From Dioscorea cayenensis subsp. rotundata (lineage: Eukaryota > Streptophyta > Magnoliopsida > Dioscoreales > Dioscoreaceae): a stretch of 64,000 nt of DNA. The notes beneath the pieces were generated by a model. It did not search any database. It saw only the letters and a list, made by a program, of their open reading frames with translations, and was not told the origin of the DNA. The translations under genes were made by a program, and so were the position numbers. Below, piece by piece: positions 47,194 through 58,348 of this stretch. Every line of letters starts with the position of its first letter. Position 1 is the first letter of the stretch. Location: the NCBI RefSeq assembly GCF_009730915.1, contig NC_052475.1, forward strand, positions 27,341,016 to 27,405,015, written 5' to 3'.

Positions 47194-50100
47194 TCAAGTA
47201 CTGGTCTCACAATCCTGAGGTTTCAGGGGGTAAATGGTATCAAAAACCACCCTAGAGAATACATGTCGCACCTCTGCCAGCCCACCCTGGGCCAGTACGA
47301 AGTAGTTTATCTTATTGCCTTGTTTTGGAACGAAGAATTTCTCTGTTCCTCTATTTATAATACACTCAAAGATCCTGCACACCTTCAAATAAACTTGAAG
47401 TGGAATAAATACCTGAAAACCAAAAAAGTAAAAGCAAAAAATCAGAGTTCTCCTTCAACTTGTTGCAGGGATTCATTATGAGATTGGCACATAAGCAATG
47501 GTTTCTTCATATCATTATTGAAAATTAATAATTTATTTTTCACATAGCAGTGAAAATTAATTTGTCATCTATTTTTCACAATTACTCAGATAATCATTTC
47601 CCATTGAATCATGAATGGCATTAAGTTGCCCAACAGAAATAGTTCAGTAGTTGGCAAATAAAAAATCAAGAGTGTGATGACAATGAGGCTCAACATAGAC
47701 ATTAAGATTGCTTACCAGATCCGAGTGTGGTGCTTGAGGATAATTAATCATTGCTTTAGAAACAAAATACTCATCTGTCATTGCACTTAATGAACAGTTT
47801 ACTGAGCATGCAAGATCTTGAACCTGTTTTGTCAATTCTTCATCGTCATCTATTCCTCTTGCTTCCACTAGTTCAGGGAAGCTGACATAATGCGGATGGT
47901 TGATTCTCCTAGCTATACTTATAGCTTCTGATAAATCTCCTCCATTATGAAGAGCAAGGGTAAATGTGGCGATCACCAACGGATCACGAGGTTCCTTCAC
48001 CAGTGCTTGATGGAAAGCCAATATCCCAACCCTAAATCATGCAGCATTTAGTGAAATAATTGTCCTCACTTAGAAATACCAATGTGATAAACTGAAAAAA
48101 TCTTTCATGTCCAGACTACCATTTAGCCTGCTGAAGGTTCTTGTCAATGAAACAAGGAATGGGCCCAAATGGCTAAATTTAGTAAATAAACGCAGTAAGT
48201 TTATCACGTTCAGATTTATACAAATGCTCACCACAAGCAGCTGTGGCATGGCTTGTCTGGTGCAAGAAGCCGATCCAAGTTAGAAAATAAAGCCTGAAGA
48301 GAATAAACAGGAGTTAGACTTGATTGATAAAGTACAGATTGAAAACCAAGTAACAGGGGTATGGAATATCAGGATTGTGCTTACCAAGAGCATGTTAGAT
48401 CGTTTATCTCGCCTTCGGAAACCTTGTGAGACAAAATATGCTGCCTGCGTGGTGCACATCACGTGATCTGATGAAGAATGTGCAAATACAAACAGACACA
48501 TGATGGATTAACTATCAGATCATCAATGGAAAGGGAAACATACTTGAATAGGTAATAGAAGCTCCAAAAGCCCAAACTTCCAAAGTAACCTAAGAGAAGC
48601 TTCTGCTGACCCATATGCAAGCATATAGTTCATTTCCATGAGAAGCCTTCCCTGCAATGTTTCCAGAGCAAATAGAAGCAGTGAGGTAAAAAGGTGTCTC
48701 AGAATTCAGAAAGCAGATTGTTCATAGCAAAGAAAAAAAAAATGCAAAGCAAAAAGTGAAGGAAAATTTGAAAGACACACACATACCTTGTCAAGTCTCA
48801 TTATAGAGTTGGCAAGATCTTTTATTGAATGAGCAGTTTCCTTCGAAAAACGAAAGCCTAAACGAGCAGCAATTCTAATTGCACGAAGAATACGAGCTGT
48901 GCAAATTATAAAAGCCCCATGAAAAATTTGTACTTATAAAACTATCCTTTTGAATGAGAAAACCCATGAAATATACTCTCACCGCAATCTTCCTGGAAAG
49001 ATGTATATGCAGGAATCACAGTTCGAACCTAATGTAAAAGGTACACTGGTAAGCATAAGATGGTAAACCACAGCGTGCAAAGCCAATGAGACAGATAAAA
49101 GTCAAGAGGTACATGCACACTTTAGCCTTTTTAATGTCTTCCATTCCACCCATGTAGTCATATACTAGATTTGAGAATGGGTTAAACATCAACCTGAGAG
49201 CAAAGAAAACAAAAAACGAGATTACACCCCAACTTCATGCAATAATCATAGAGGCCAACATGAGATGTGAAGTCAAAACAGCAACCCGTTAATTGTGAAA
49301 TCTCGTGCCAGACAATTCCTCCAGCGCATGTAATCATGCTCATTGCAGTCTTGATGGCTTCTAGTGGCATAAACCAGACCCTTGCTCGGAGTCCTTCCAG
49401 AGGTGCAAAAACTTGAGACCTACTTCATTACATGAAATTAATAATGCCAGAACTTGCAAAAACTTGAGACCTACTTCATTACATGAAATTAATAATGCCA
49501 GAACTTGCAAAAACTTGAGACCTACTTCATTACATGAAATTACTAATGCCAGAACTTGCACGTTACATAATTCACCAATAATGCAGATATAAGACCCAGG
49601 ATGCTTTGGAAACATCACCACAAGGTAAGGATTAAGGAATTATTTAATAAAAAAAATTGAAACCATAAAATAACAGAAAAATGCCTTATCTGCATATCAA
49701 GGAGATGCAATGGAGGTTAATAGCAGCAGAATAATAAAATATTAATTGATTAACAAATTGAAAATTCCAGCGAGTTGAGCAATAATACGGTTGGCGAATA
49801 ACTAAAGCATGCAACGTGGGAACGCCTAGTTGGCACAAACGATTTATATTTGTCCCATCACTTATCATGGCCATTCATCACACTGACTAGGTTGTTATAC
49901 ACATTAGGTATACAAACCTCCACAATGGAGTCCTTCACGTGGACATGGCATATAGGGAACCTCTTTCCAACTATATCACACCTTGAAAAGGTCTTTTTGA
50001 CCTGCAGAAATTGAGGGCAATACAATCACAAAAAGAACAAGTCATGTCTTTAGACCAGAAAATTAAAAAAATTAATAAAAAATTCTATAAATGGAAAAAA

Positions 50101-51728
50101 GCTACTCCCTCCATTCCTTTTTATTTGTCGTAGTTAACCGAAACTCACATACCAAGAAACTTAGTTATTTCACAAAATTTTATAAAAAATTAGTTATCTT
50201 TCCAAAATTACCTCTAATTTATATCTTCACATTTCTCTCTCATATTTAATTCCAAGAAAAGAATTGAAAATAGTGTTAGGGGTAATTTTGGAAAAAAAAA
50301 CAATAAATGCTTCTTGATGTTAGAAAATGACATAAAAAGTCACATGGATTTGTGATAGATAAAAAGGAACGGAGGGAGTAAAATGCTATTCACACTACCC
50401 AAAAAAACTGCATGGATCAGTGAGTCCATACATAACATCTACTGTAGAAGTAGCAGCAAGGGCACGTGAATTGTTTCTCGGCAATGCTATACTGGCGGTT
50501 GGCTGAATGATCCATCTAATGAAGGTATAAAACACAAACGATTTTCATTTCCCAATTTCAGAGGTCTAAATGCCTGATAGAGAAATAAGGGTGCCTTTCC
50601 AGGATTCGGATGCAGAAAGAGAGATGAGTTACAAGATAGTGTCACAGGATACATCACAACTCAGAATTAAACTATGGCTGGCAAATATCATTCAGACAAA
50701 GGTGATGAAGGATTCAAAGAGTTATAATCAATAATAGAACTTTATCCACATAACACTTGGAAACTACAGGTGTAATTTTGTGAACAAGACCAATCCTCTC
50801 TTTTTTTTTTTTTCAAGTATACAGCTAGTCAGCACTTGTCTTAGCAAATAGACACCAACTTTCATTCATAAAAATATAATTCAATGTTCTCTGTTATTGG
50901 CCAATTATAAACCCTGATTTATCAAACATATAAATTTTGTCAAGCCAGAAATATAATGAATGAAAATAAAACAAAAAGTTCAGCAGTAAAACCTCTGAAA
51001 GATGGGCCGAAGTAATGATATCAAAATCTTTGGGGGTTCTCTTCATAACGAGATCCCTCACACAACCTCCAACAAGATAAACGTCATACCCTGCACACAA
51101 AGGAGCACATTGCCAATCTTGAAAACCAACTCACAGGGTTATATTCGTCACATGATAAAGCAAACATAATTCTGCTATGCAGTGGAATTAACATAAAAAT
51201 ATCCCACCTTTCTTCTTAAGCTCGTCAAGAACCAACTTTGTCGGCTTGGTGATCATGGAAGCTTTGATACCAAGCTCCTTGGAACTCATCATCTTCCACT
51301 CCGGCCAACCACGACCCTCCCAAACTTCACAGATTATATATAAAACATTATCTCAGTAACAAACCAAAAAAATAAAAAATAAAAATGCACAGACAGCTCA
51401 AAAAACCAGAGAAAACTAAGAAAGGTCTCACCTTTAGCTTTGGGTGGAGGGGAAGAAGCCGGAATCTCACTTCCATTATCTACAGGATCATGGGTGATTT
51501 CTGGTAAGGTTTCAAGGGCGGCGGCAGAGCTCCTGCGGCCGGCCTGAGATGAAGCAAATGAAACAAGGATATCAAATCGTAAATCCAACGCCCAAATTAG
51601 AGAAAAAATCGAAGAAATCTTAAAGCTCATGAGAGACTGGAAAAAAAAACCCGGCGGCAAGCGAGGACGAAAGGAGGTCGGAAGGGAAGAGAGGTCCTGG
51701 TGACATTGCTGATGCCTACGATCGCCAT
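47194..51728 (-). CDS. CCA tRNA nucleotidyltransferase / poly(A) polymerase head-domain family protein
   Basis: Fourteen exons on the minus strand: 51651-51728, 51432-51543, 51208-51324, 50993-51090, 49918-50001, 49286-49419, 49121-49193, 48983-49028, 48787-48896, 48544-48651, 48385-48444, 48232-48293, 47716-48031 and 47194-47412; 538 codons. The N-terminus (MAIVGISNVTRTSLPFRPPF) looks like an organelle targeting peptide. The class II nucleotidyltransferase head follows: YLVGGCVRDLVM (107-118) and DFD (124-126), metal-binding. Motif B is ARDFTINGLMFNP...YDYMGG, and motif D is EDCARILRAIRIAARLGFRF. The C-terminal ~200 residues are plant-specific. Relatives in Arabidopsis are annotated polynucleotide adenylyltransferase family; whether it adds CCA or A tails cannot be told by eye. 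Two oddities lie in its introns: a triplicated acceptor (49405-49557) and a Stowaway-like MITE (50103-50380). Confidence 0.9.
49405..49557. repeat. Three tandem 51-bp repeats over an intron-exon border
   Basis: Three head-to-tail 51-bp units, nearly identical (one base differs in the third). Each unit includes, on the minus strand, GAAGTAG followed by GTCTCAAGTTTTTGC. That is the 3' splice site and first 15 nt of exon 6 of the CCA-family gene. Only the copy nearest the exon (49405-49455) continues into coding sequence. Confidence 0.9.
50103..50380. mobile_element. Stowaway-like MITE in an intron
   Basis: 278 bp with good inverted ends: TACTCCCTCCATTCCTTTTT (left) and the complement of AAAAAGGAACGGAGGGAGTA (right). 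TA borders both ends. It lies in the intron between exons 4 and 5 of the CCA-family gene. The high end-to-end match suggests a fairly recent insertion. Confidence 0.88.
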
Positions 51729-54094
51729 TTGCAGCCCCGGCCGGCGATTCACTGTCGCGTTAGAGAGGATTCCAGTGAGAAATGGGCGAGGGTTTTGGGT
51801 TTTGGAACCCTAGAAAAAAAATAAAATAAAAATCCATGCTGGCACGAAAAATATCTCGGTTTCGGCATCACGATAAAACGACCACAAGGTCCACAACCGT
51901 CCGATCTGCTTTGCGATGCTGAATAGTCATTTTAATAAGCGGTTATGATAAACTTTTATTTTAACATTGTTTTCCCTCATTCATTTGTTCATTTTAAATA
52001 ATTGGTAATTATCAAAAACCCTTGAAAGTTTTCTTTGTGCACCCTTACTTTCTCAAATTTAAATATTCTTAAAAATAACATTCTTTCTTCTTACAGTTTT
52101 TTTTTCAGTATTTTTAACATAAAAGTAGTTAACATTGATAGAAATGATCATTAGAAAACGCATTAATATTAAATAGGAATGCCATATATTATACCAAAAA
52201 AATAAAAAATATTAAAACAAAAGATAACATATTAAGTGAAAATTTATATGGTTATACGTAAATAAGCAATGTTAAATAAAAACTATAATTATGAAGCGAT
52301 AAGTAAATGTTGTAAGATTAAAAAAACCAATGGAATAAACTGCATTGACAAAAAAAAAAAATGCACTAAAAAGATAGGAGTTGTCTGAAAAATTTAAATG
52401 TTAGAGGCTTAGAGGATTGTTTGGGAAGTTTTGAAATTTTCAGGACTAAAAGTAATTTTCCCTTTAAATAAACATCTCGGTTTTATTTTTTATTTTGTTT
52501 TTTAAACATTTTTCTCTTTAAATCATTCTTTATTTTATTTTATTATTATCAATTTTTTACTTACACACTCAAATCCTCAACTATATTTTACGTTAGCAAG
52601 AGTTTAATTTTTTTTTTATCTCTCATGAATCTATTAAGAATATTTTTCCCCTCAAAAAACATAATATTGACACATTTTAAATCACAAATATATAATAAAC
52701 AAAATTTAGATTGCCACCTTATGTCCTTTGGCTTATCTTCAATTATTAATTAGTTATGATTCATTGATTTTCACAAGACATGATGCCAATATAACAGTCA
52801 AGTATATATGCACACTTAATACTATAAATTTCAAATGGTCATCATCTCCTCGCTCTCACTAGTGACTTGTCATGTCAAAATTTCAGCATCCTAAGCTTTG
52901 TGATGTGTTCATTGCTACACTATAATAGGAAACTTTTCAAGCTCAAAACTTTCTTCTTAATGATCATTAGAGTTAGAGTTTCAACTCAACCTTCCAAATA
53001 CTAACATGATCCTCATTGCATTCCCTTTGTACCTTTGTTGTCATATTAAATGGTGCATGTTCTGTCTTTTATGCATGGATGCATGAATTAGTACAAAGCT
53101 TATCTGACTTGTATGCAACAGAACTTGTCAAGCCAGTAGTAGTTCATTTGGAAGTGAGTTCTTTGGTTGTCCTTTTGATTAGTGGTATTAAATTCACTTC
53201 TTCTATGACATAATGTCACTGATGTTTGTCATGAATTTAGGTGTCACTGTGAACGATAATAATTATTACCGACAAAACTTAAGCGGGTCATTTTTCTTTC
53301 TAATGCAAGGTTATTTAATTATTTTATACTTGTAGTTAGTTTTCTCATCCGACCGTTTGTTTTTCATATTTTTTCCATTTAAAATGATATGGTCAAATTT
53401 TTAATACAAATTAATTATATAACATGACAAAAAAACCCTTTACTGGGAGATACTTGTCGTTTTTGTTGAAGAAAAAAACGATTTTCACAGCTCTCTATAT
53501 GTATCTCAAAAAATTATATTATATTATATTATATATATATTCTCTCCAGTCTTATTTACATGCCCAACTTAACATATTCACATTCATTAAGAAATCAATT
53601 TGAATGAATTGTTGTTTTAAATTTATAAAAAAATTATATCAACTTTCAAAATTACTCACATTAAAAAATCACCAAGATTTTATTAATTTTTTTATAATTT
53701 AATTATATCTTTTAATTTCTCTCTCAATATATATAGTGTTTTAGTTAAAAAAATATTAAAATACGTGTGAGTATGTTAAAGATAAAAAATAAAATAAAAC
53801 TATATAATATTTTATAGATTTTCTAAATATGAATATAAGAATGAAAAAGAAAATTCTAGAATAGGACAAATGTAAAAAAAAAAAAAAAGACAAAGAAAAT
53901 ATTTAAGCTAGGTAGGCCACTTAACAGCCCTTAACATTACTTTCAAGATTATAAACGTACGTAGAGTATCCACTGTTAAATTTATATGGTCTCTCCAACA
54001 ATGGTTGTACAATTCTGAACTGCACTTATGGCATATGCACAATTGCACATTAACCAAAACCTTGATGATACATGCACACGCGTATAATTAATTA
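51729..54094. other. Spacer between the CCA-family gene and the bHLH gene
   Basis: The first ~150 bases are the GC-richer 5' flank of the minus-strand gene, with a telo-box-like AACCCTAG near 51807. The copy B repeat (52110-52460) comes next. The remaining ~1.6 kb is AT-rich with no gene recognised. Confidence 0.45.
52110..52460 (-). repeat. Dispersed AT-rich repeat, copy B
   Basis: Inverted relative of the block at 15410-15770. Read on the minus strand it shows AAAATTTCAAAACTT, TTTTTATTTAACATTGCT, ACGTATAACCATATAAATTT and AACTACTTTTATGTTAA in the same order as copy A. It has extra sequence of about 40 bases near 52150-52190. No coding potential. Confidence 0.5.
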
Positions 54095-54330
54095 CAATGA
54101 GTTGCATGCTTATATAGTTTTTTTAATTTATAATATAATTAAACATATATACACACACACATACATGCAATGAGGAGTTGCATGCTTATATAGTTTCTTT
54201 ATAATATATATAGTATATACACACACATACATGCAATAAGTTGCATGCTTATACGTACGTACAGTTTCTTTAGCATATATGTGTATAGTGTATACACACC
54301 CATACACGTACACCATGAGTTGCATGCTTT
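54095..54330 (+). repeat. Imperfect tandem repeat upstream of the bHLH gene
   Basis: A unit beginning GTTGCATGCTTATA recurs at 54101, 54177, 54240 and (shortened) 54319, spacing 76, 63 and 79 bases. Each unit carries a TATATAG-type stretch and an ACACACATACATGCA stretch, so the RY-like CATGCA motif is repeated as well. It ends about 250 bases before the bHLH start codon. Confidence 0.7.
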
Positions 54331-54487
54331 TCCAACCCTACGTTTAGTAGATAGGAATAGGGAGAGAGATGCAGGCATGTTGTTCCAAACTCGCTAGCTA
54401 TAGTGTTAATTAACTCATTCATTAATTAAGTCTTCATCACCCCACCTTCCACTTACTATGGTCCCCCTTGTTTCACTTACTAGAACC

Positions 54488-54498
54488 TCTATATAAAG
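54488..54498 (+). promoter_or_regulatory. TATA box of the bHLH gene
   Basis: TCTATATAAAG lies about 80 bases before the bHLH start codon, following CT-rich sequence. Spacing fits a short leader of about 50 bases. Position is inferred from sequence only. Confidence 0.6.
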
Positions 54499-54576
54499 CC
54501 ATGCAAAACCTTGCATAAGACCCACTCTACATCCACTAGCTCCTTCCAACTTGTTCTCTATAGTTCCAAACAATTA

Positions 54577-55274
54577 ATGGCAGACTTCCCTTATCATCAA
54601 CAGCTCCCCTTCCTTCCATTCACTCCCATTGACATGCCTCTCTACCAACCTCCTCAATCTCATCACCTTCTTGAACAAGATCATATGATCAATACTTCCC
54701 ATGTGATCTCTCCTTACTTCCCTTCTGAAAGCAGCACTTCTACAATATTAGTTCCTGAAGAGAAGCTCCCCAAAATTTCCATGGAGAAGAAGAAGAGAAA
54801 GAGAAGAAGAGATGCCACGGTGATTGTTTAATGAACTTATCATAAGAGTTGATAGCTATATATATATATATATTTATTTATTTATTTATTTATTTATTGA
54901 TGTTTTCGTTGTTTTTTAGGATATAAGTGAGAGTAAGAGAAAGAAAGAGAGCAAGAAGAAGATCAAAGATGATAAGGATCTCCCTAAAGACTATGTTCAT
55001 GTGAGAGCAATGAGGGGTCATGCAACAGATAGTCATAGTCTTGCAGAAAGGGTACTCTTTTAACTTCTCATTAATTGATCACAATCTAATGTTTTCTATT
55101 TTGTGTTTTGGTATTAATTTTTGTTGAGTTTTCAGGTAAGAAGAGAGAAGATAAGTTTGAGATTCAAGATGCTGCAAGACCTTGTTCCTGGCTGTGATAA
55201 GGTTACTGGAAAAGCACTCATGCTTGATGAGATCATCAACTATGTGCAATCACTGCAGAATCAAGTAGAGGTAA

Positions 55275-55319
<45 letters not shown>

Positions 55320-55637
55320 TTCATTTTGTCTTTCTCAACTTAATTATGCGGTTCAATTAATTATTTACTTGTGTCTATATATATATAGTTCCTGTCAATG
55401 AAGCTTCAAACAATGAATCCAATGCTTTATGATCTATTTGGTGTGAATTTTGATGTCCTCACTGCCATTAGTCAGGTTTAATCTTAATCTCATCATGTTT
55501 TAATTATAACTCATCTATCTTCTCAAATCAACATTAATTATAATGATTGAAGAATCAATTTACATCTCTTCCAGGAGAGTTGCGGTTTTCCTGCGCAAGT
55601 GGGCTTCAACTTGGACAACATGTGCCCATTTCAGTAA
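54577..55637 (+). CDS. bHLH transcription factor (bHLH137/BEE-like group)
   Basis: Five exons: 54577-54819, 54920-55051, 55136-55270, 55389-55475 and 55575-55637; 219 codons. The N-terminal third is Pro/His/Ser-rich; a Lys/Arg-rich nuclear signal follows ([21 protein letters not shown]). The basic region ([18 protein letters not shown], about residues 114-131) keeps the His-Glu-Arg triad that reads E-box/G-box DNA. The helix-loop-helix ([20 protein letters not shown] then [20 protein letters not shown]) places it in the large subgroup with BEE, CIB and bHLH137. These promote growth and flowering in response to brassinosteroid or light; the exact member is not certain. Helix 1 begins SLRFKML where relatives have SERMKLL. 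Upstream, TATATAAAG-like CTATATAAAG at 54489-54498 is a good TATA box about 80 bases before the ATG. Confidence 0.92.
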
Positions 55638-57042
55638 AGAACATGACCACGAACTTTGTCACGTTTTTTCTCTTTTTTCTGTAGTTCATGCAGAGACTGA
55701 ACTGATGCACAGAAAGCTTTCAATGCACTTCAATTGGATTCATTATTGATAACAGAATGAAAAGCTGAGCGCTTGTTTTTCATTTTGTAACTTTTACATC
55801 TTGTGAGATATAATGAAATAAAAGATGAATGGTCCTTTATGTTGTCCTACATATGTGTGTTGTGTGTGTGTGTGTCTGTGAAGCTGACTTGACTAACCAT
55901 TGAAGCATCTTTGTCAATTACTTTTATCTGCAAGCACAGTCAGGATTTCAGCCAAATTTGTGGTTCAATTCAAGTGGATGAAATTAGGTAGCATATACAT
56001 GCATTTCCATGTTCCTTATCATGTAACTATGTAGGTCCATTTCCAACTAAATATCTGAACTTTATGTGAATTAATATTCAATGATCTGAATATGAAGGTC
56101 TGCTTATTATATATATATATATATATAAATCTGTGTGTGTGTGTGTGTGTGAATGCCGAGAACATACTACAGACATGAGAATGCAGGCCGGGCGGTGGCG
56201 GGGCCCGGTTTCGGCGAGCAATGGAGCATGGTGCAGTCTGTAACTTTGTCTACAATGGAGGTGGAGAAGAAGATGGGCAGGCATGTGTTGTCCATGAATT
56301 AGATGGGCCATTGTTCCCCACATGTTCTTGTTTGTTGTTGATGTTGTTCAATTCATTCATCAATCCTCTTAAATTTATGAATCATTTGGACTCATGATTT
56401 TAGTTGCTGCGACATCAATACATTATCAAATTTCAGACAACCAATCTTATTATCTGATGTGTTGATTAATCAAGACTTATTGTTCATTCATGCATGTATG
56501 ACCAGTAATCTTAATAATATTAATTTGTGTCCATAAATGCTGGCAAACAATACTGTGAATCTGTGATGCATCTGTACAGCAAAGATATAACTGGTTGTTT
56601 CATGCTTGAATGAGGTTTGTGGGGATCAAAGAGTGAAAAGAGTACTGCTTGGCATTCAATGTTTTCGCCAGTTGTTGGGCGGCCGGAATGGTCCACAGTG
56701 ACTTTATAGTAGATCTTTCGACATGAAAATACAATGAATAGAATTTGGATGGCTTTCAGGAGGAACCAACTTCAGTAATTGCACAAGCATTGCATGTGGT
56801 TTAGTGTTAAGTGTTTTAGTTTTCAGAATTCAATGTGGATAACTATTTGTTATACAGGCTCAAAAGTTTAGAATAAGACCTTCATGAAAGTGAAGCCCAT
56901 GAATTTCAGAAAAAAAAATAAAATAAACAGCTTATTTTAACTCAAACTTTGATAATCTTATTGAGATTTTTATAAGAAAAATTAAATCAAATCTCACATA
57001 CAATTTTAGTTAAAGCTTTGATATTTTTTCAATTTAAAGTTA
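55638..57042. other. bHLH 3' flank and spacer with a small GC-rich island
   Basis: The bHLH 3' UTR probably ends near the AATAAA-like signal at about 55815. (TG)n tracts lie at about 55855-55877 and 56132-56151, with (AT)n at 56109-56127. 56185-56215 is strikingly GC-rich (GGCCGGGCGGTGGCGGGGCC) in otherwise AT-rich DNA. A plus-strand open frame runs from there to a TAG at about 56301 but has no known signature. Confidence 0.4.
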
Positions 57043-57537
57043 AAAGTCTGTTTAGTGAATAAGATATGACAATTATGAGTAAAATATGAGGACTGGACGT
57101 AAGTAGAAAAGACTATGAGAATAATACGTTCATATTCTATATCCTATATTTGATGTGTATTATCAAATAACAAATTTTTATCCTATTTTATGTTTGAAGT
57201 GGATGTCATGATATGATATGTATATATATTATAAAAATAGATAAATTTATTTTTTTATCATATAATTAATATATATTTTTTAAAAAAAATATAATTTTTA
57301 AGATATATCTTGTTATTAAAAGACTTTTAATATAAAAGTACGTGAGAATTTAAATGAAAATAAAAAAATAATTTTATTTTTTATCCTATTCTATAAATTT
57401 CTATTGTGACTCTCCTATATATATTAGTTATCAAATAGTGAGTAAAATAAAATAATTCATTAAATAAAAGATAAGAGCACAATATGATAATAGCTTATCT
57501 TATTTTATCAATTTTTATTATGAACACCAAACGACCC
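57043..57537. mobile_element. Tourist-like (PIF/Harbinger) MITE 1
   Basis: About 495 bp. Left end AAAGTCTGTTTAGTGAA, right end (complement) GGGTCGTTTGGTGTTCA, an inverted pair differing mostly by G-to-A changes. TTA borders both sides. The middle is AT-rich with no coding sequence. The excess of G-to-A differences suggests decay at methylated cytosines. Confidence 0.55.
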
Positions 57538-57540
57538 TTA

Positions 57541-58092
57541 GGCCTTGCTTGGATGGAGTTTGGGGAAGGTTCATAAAGTAAGGTAAGGTAAGGGTTGAAC
57601 TTATATCATGCTTGGGGCAAGAGTAAAGTAAAAGAAGGTTATTTAACTTTTGTGTTTGGATTGGAGGTAAAGAAAAGTAAGGGTTGGTACTAATATTACC
57701 AAAATATCCTTAATATGTCTTATTATTCCAATATTTGTTATCCTAAAATATTACCAAAATAGGATGTTTACCTTTTGAGATATAAACTCAATAATAACAA
57801 AATAATAATTTTTTAATTAAAAAATAATAATTTTAAGAAAAAAACACTATTTATTGTTAGGTCATTATATTATTCTACTAAGAGCATTATTGTCATAAAA
57901 AAATATGAACCCTCCCCAACCCTCCAATTTGGAGGGTTGAGAAGTGGATGTAAAATGGGGTGTTTTCAACCCTCCATTTACCTTCCAAACCTTTACTTCA
58001 CCCTCAACTCCTCACCCCAAGCAAGGGTTCAAATAACCCTTAACTCCAAAACCCTCCCAAACCCTCCATAACACTTTACCCCAAGCAAAGCC
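57541..58092. mobile_element. Tourist-like (PIF/Harbinger) MITE 2
   Basis: 552 bp. Left end GGCCTTGCTTGGATGGAG, right end (complement) GGCTTTGCTTGGGGTAAAG; TTA on both sides. Subterminal stretches are also inverted: AAGGTAAGGGTTGAAC left, and copies of AACCCTCC right. It abuts MITE 1, with the intervening TTA (57538-57540) serving both. Confidence 0.75.
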
Positions 58093-58348
58093 TTAAAAAC
58101 AATAGGCGGGAATTTGGATATGATCATAGGATTGGATCCGATCAGAAAGGGTGAGACGTAATCCCAAGACATATGGACGGACGTGCATGAATCCCTCTGA
58201 TCAGGGGTGGAGGTCTTATCTCGAAGAAGATGAACGGACAATAATCACGATCGATTTCTTATCTCGAGGTAGTGACTCGCATCGCCACATGGTGAAGCTC
58301 TTTTTCTTGCACACTCTCTCTCTCTCGAGCTACACCTCGAGGTCTCTA

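Noticed and set aside
54128-54325. Minus-strand open frame with MYVCVYTI repeats
   Set aside because: Direct translation of the tandem repeat, not a gene.
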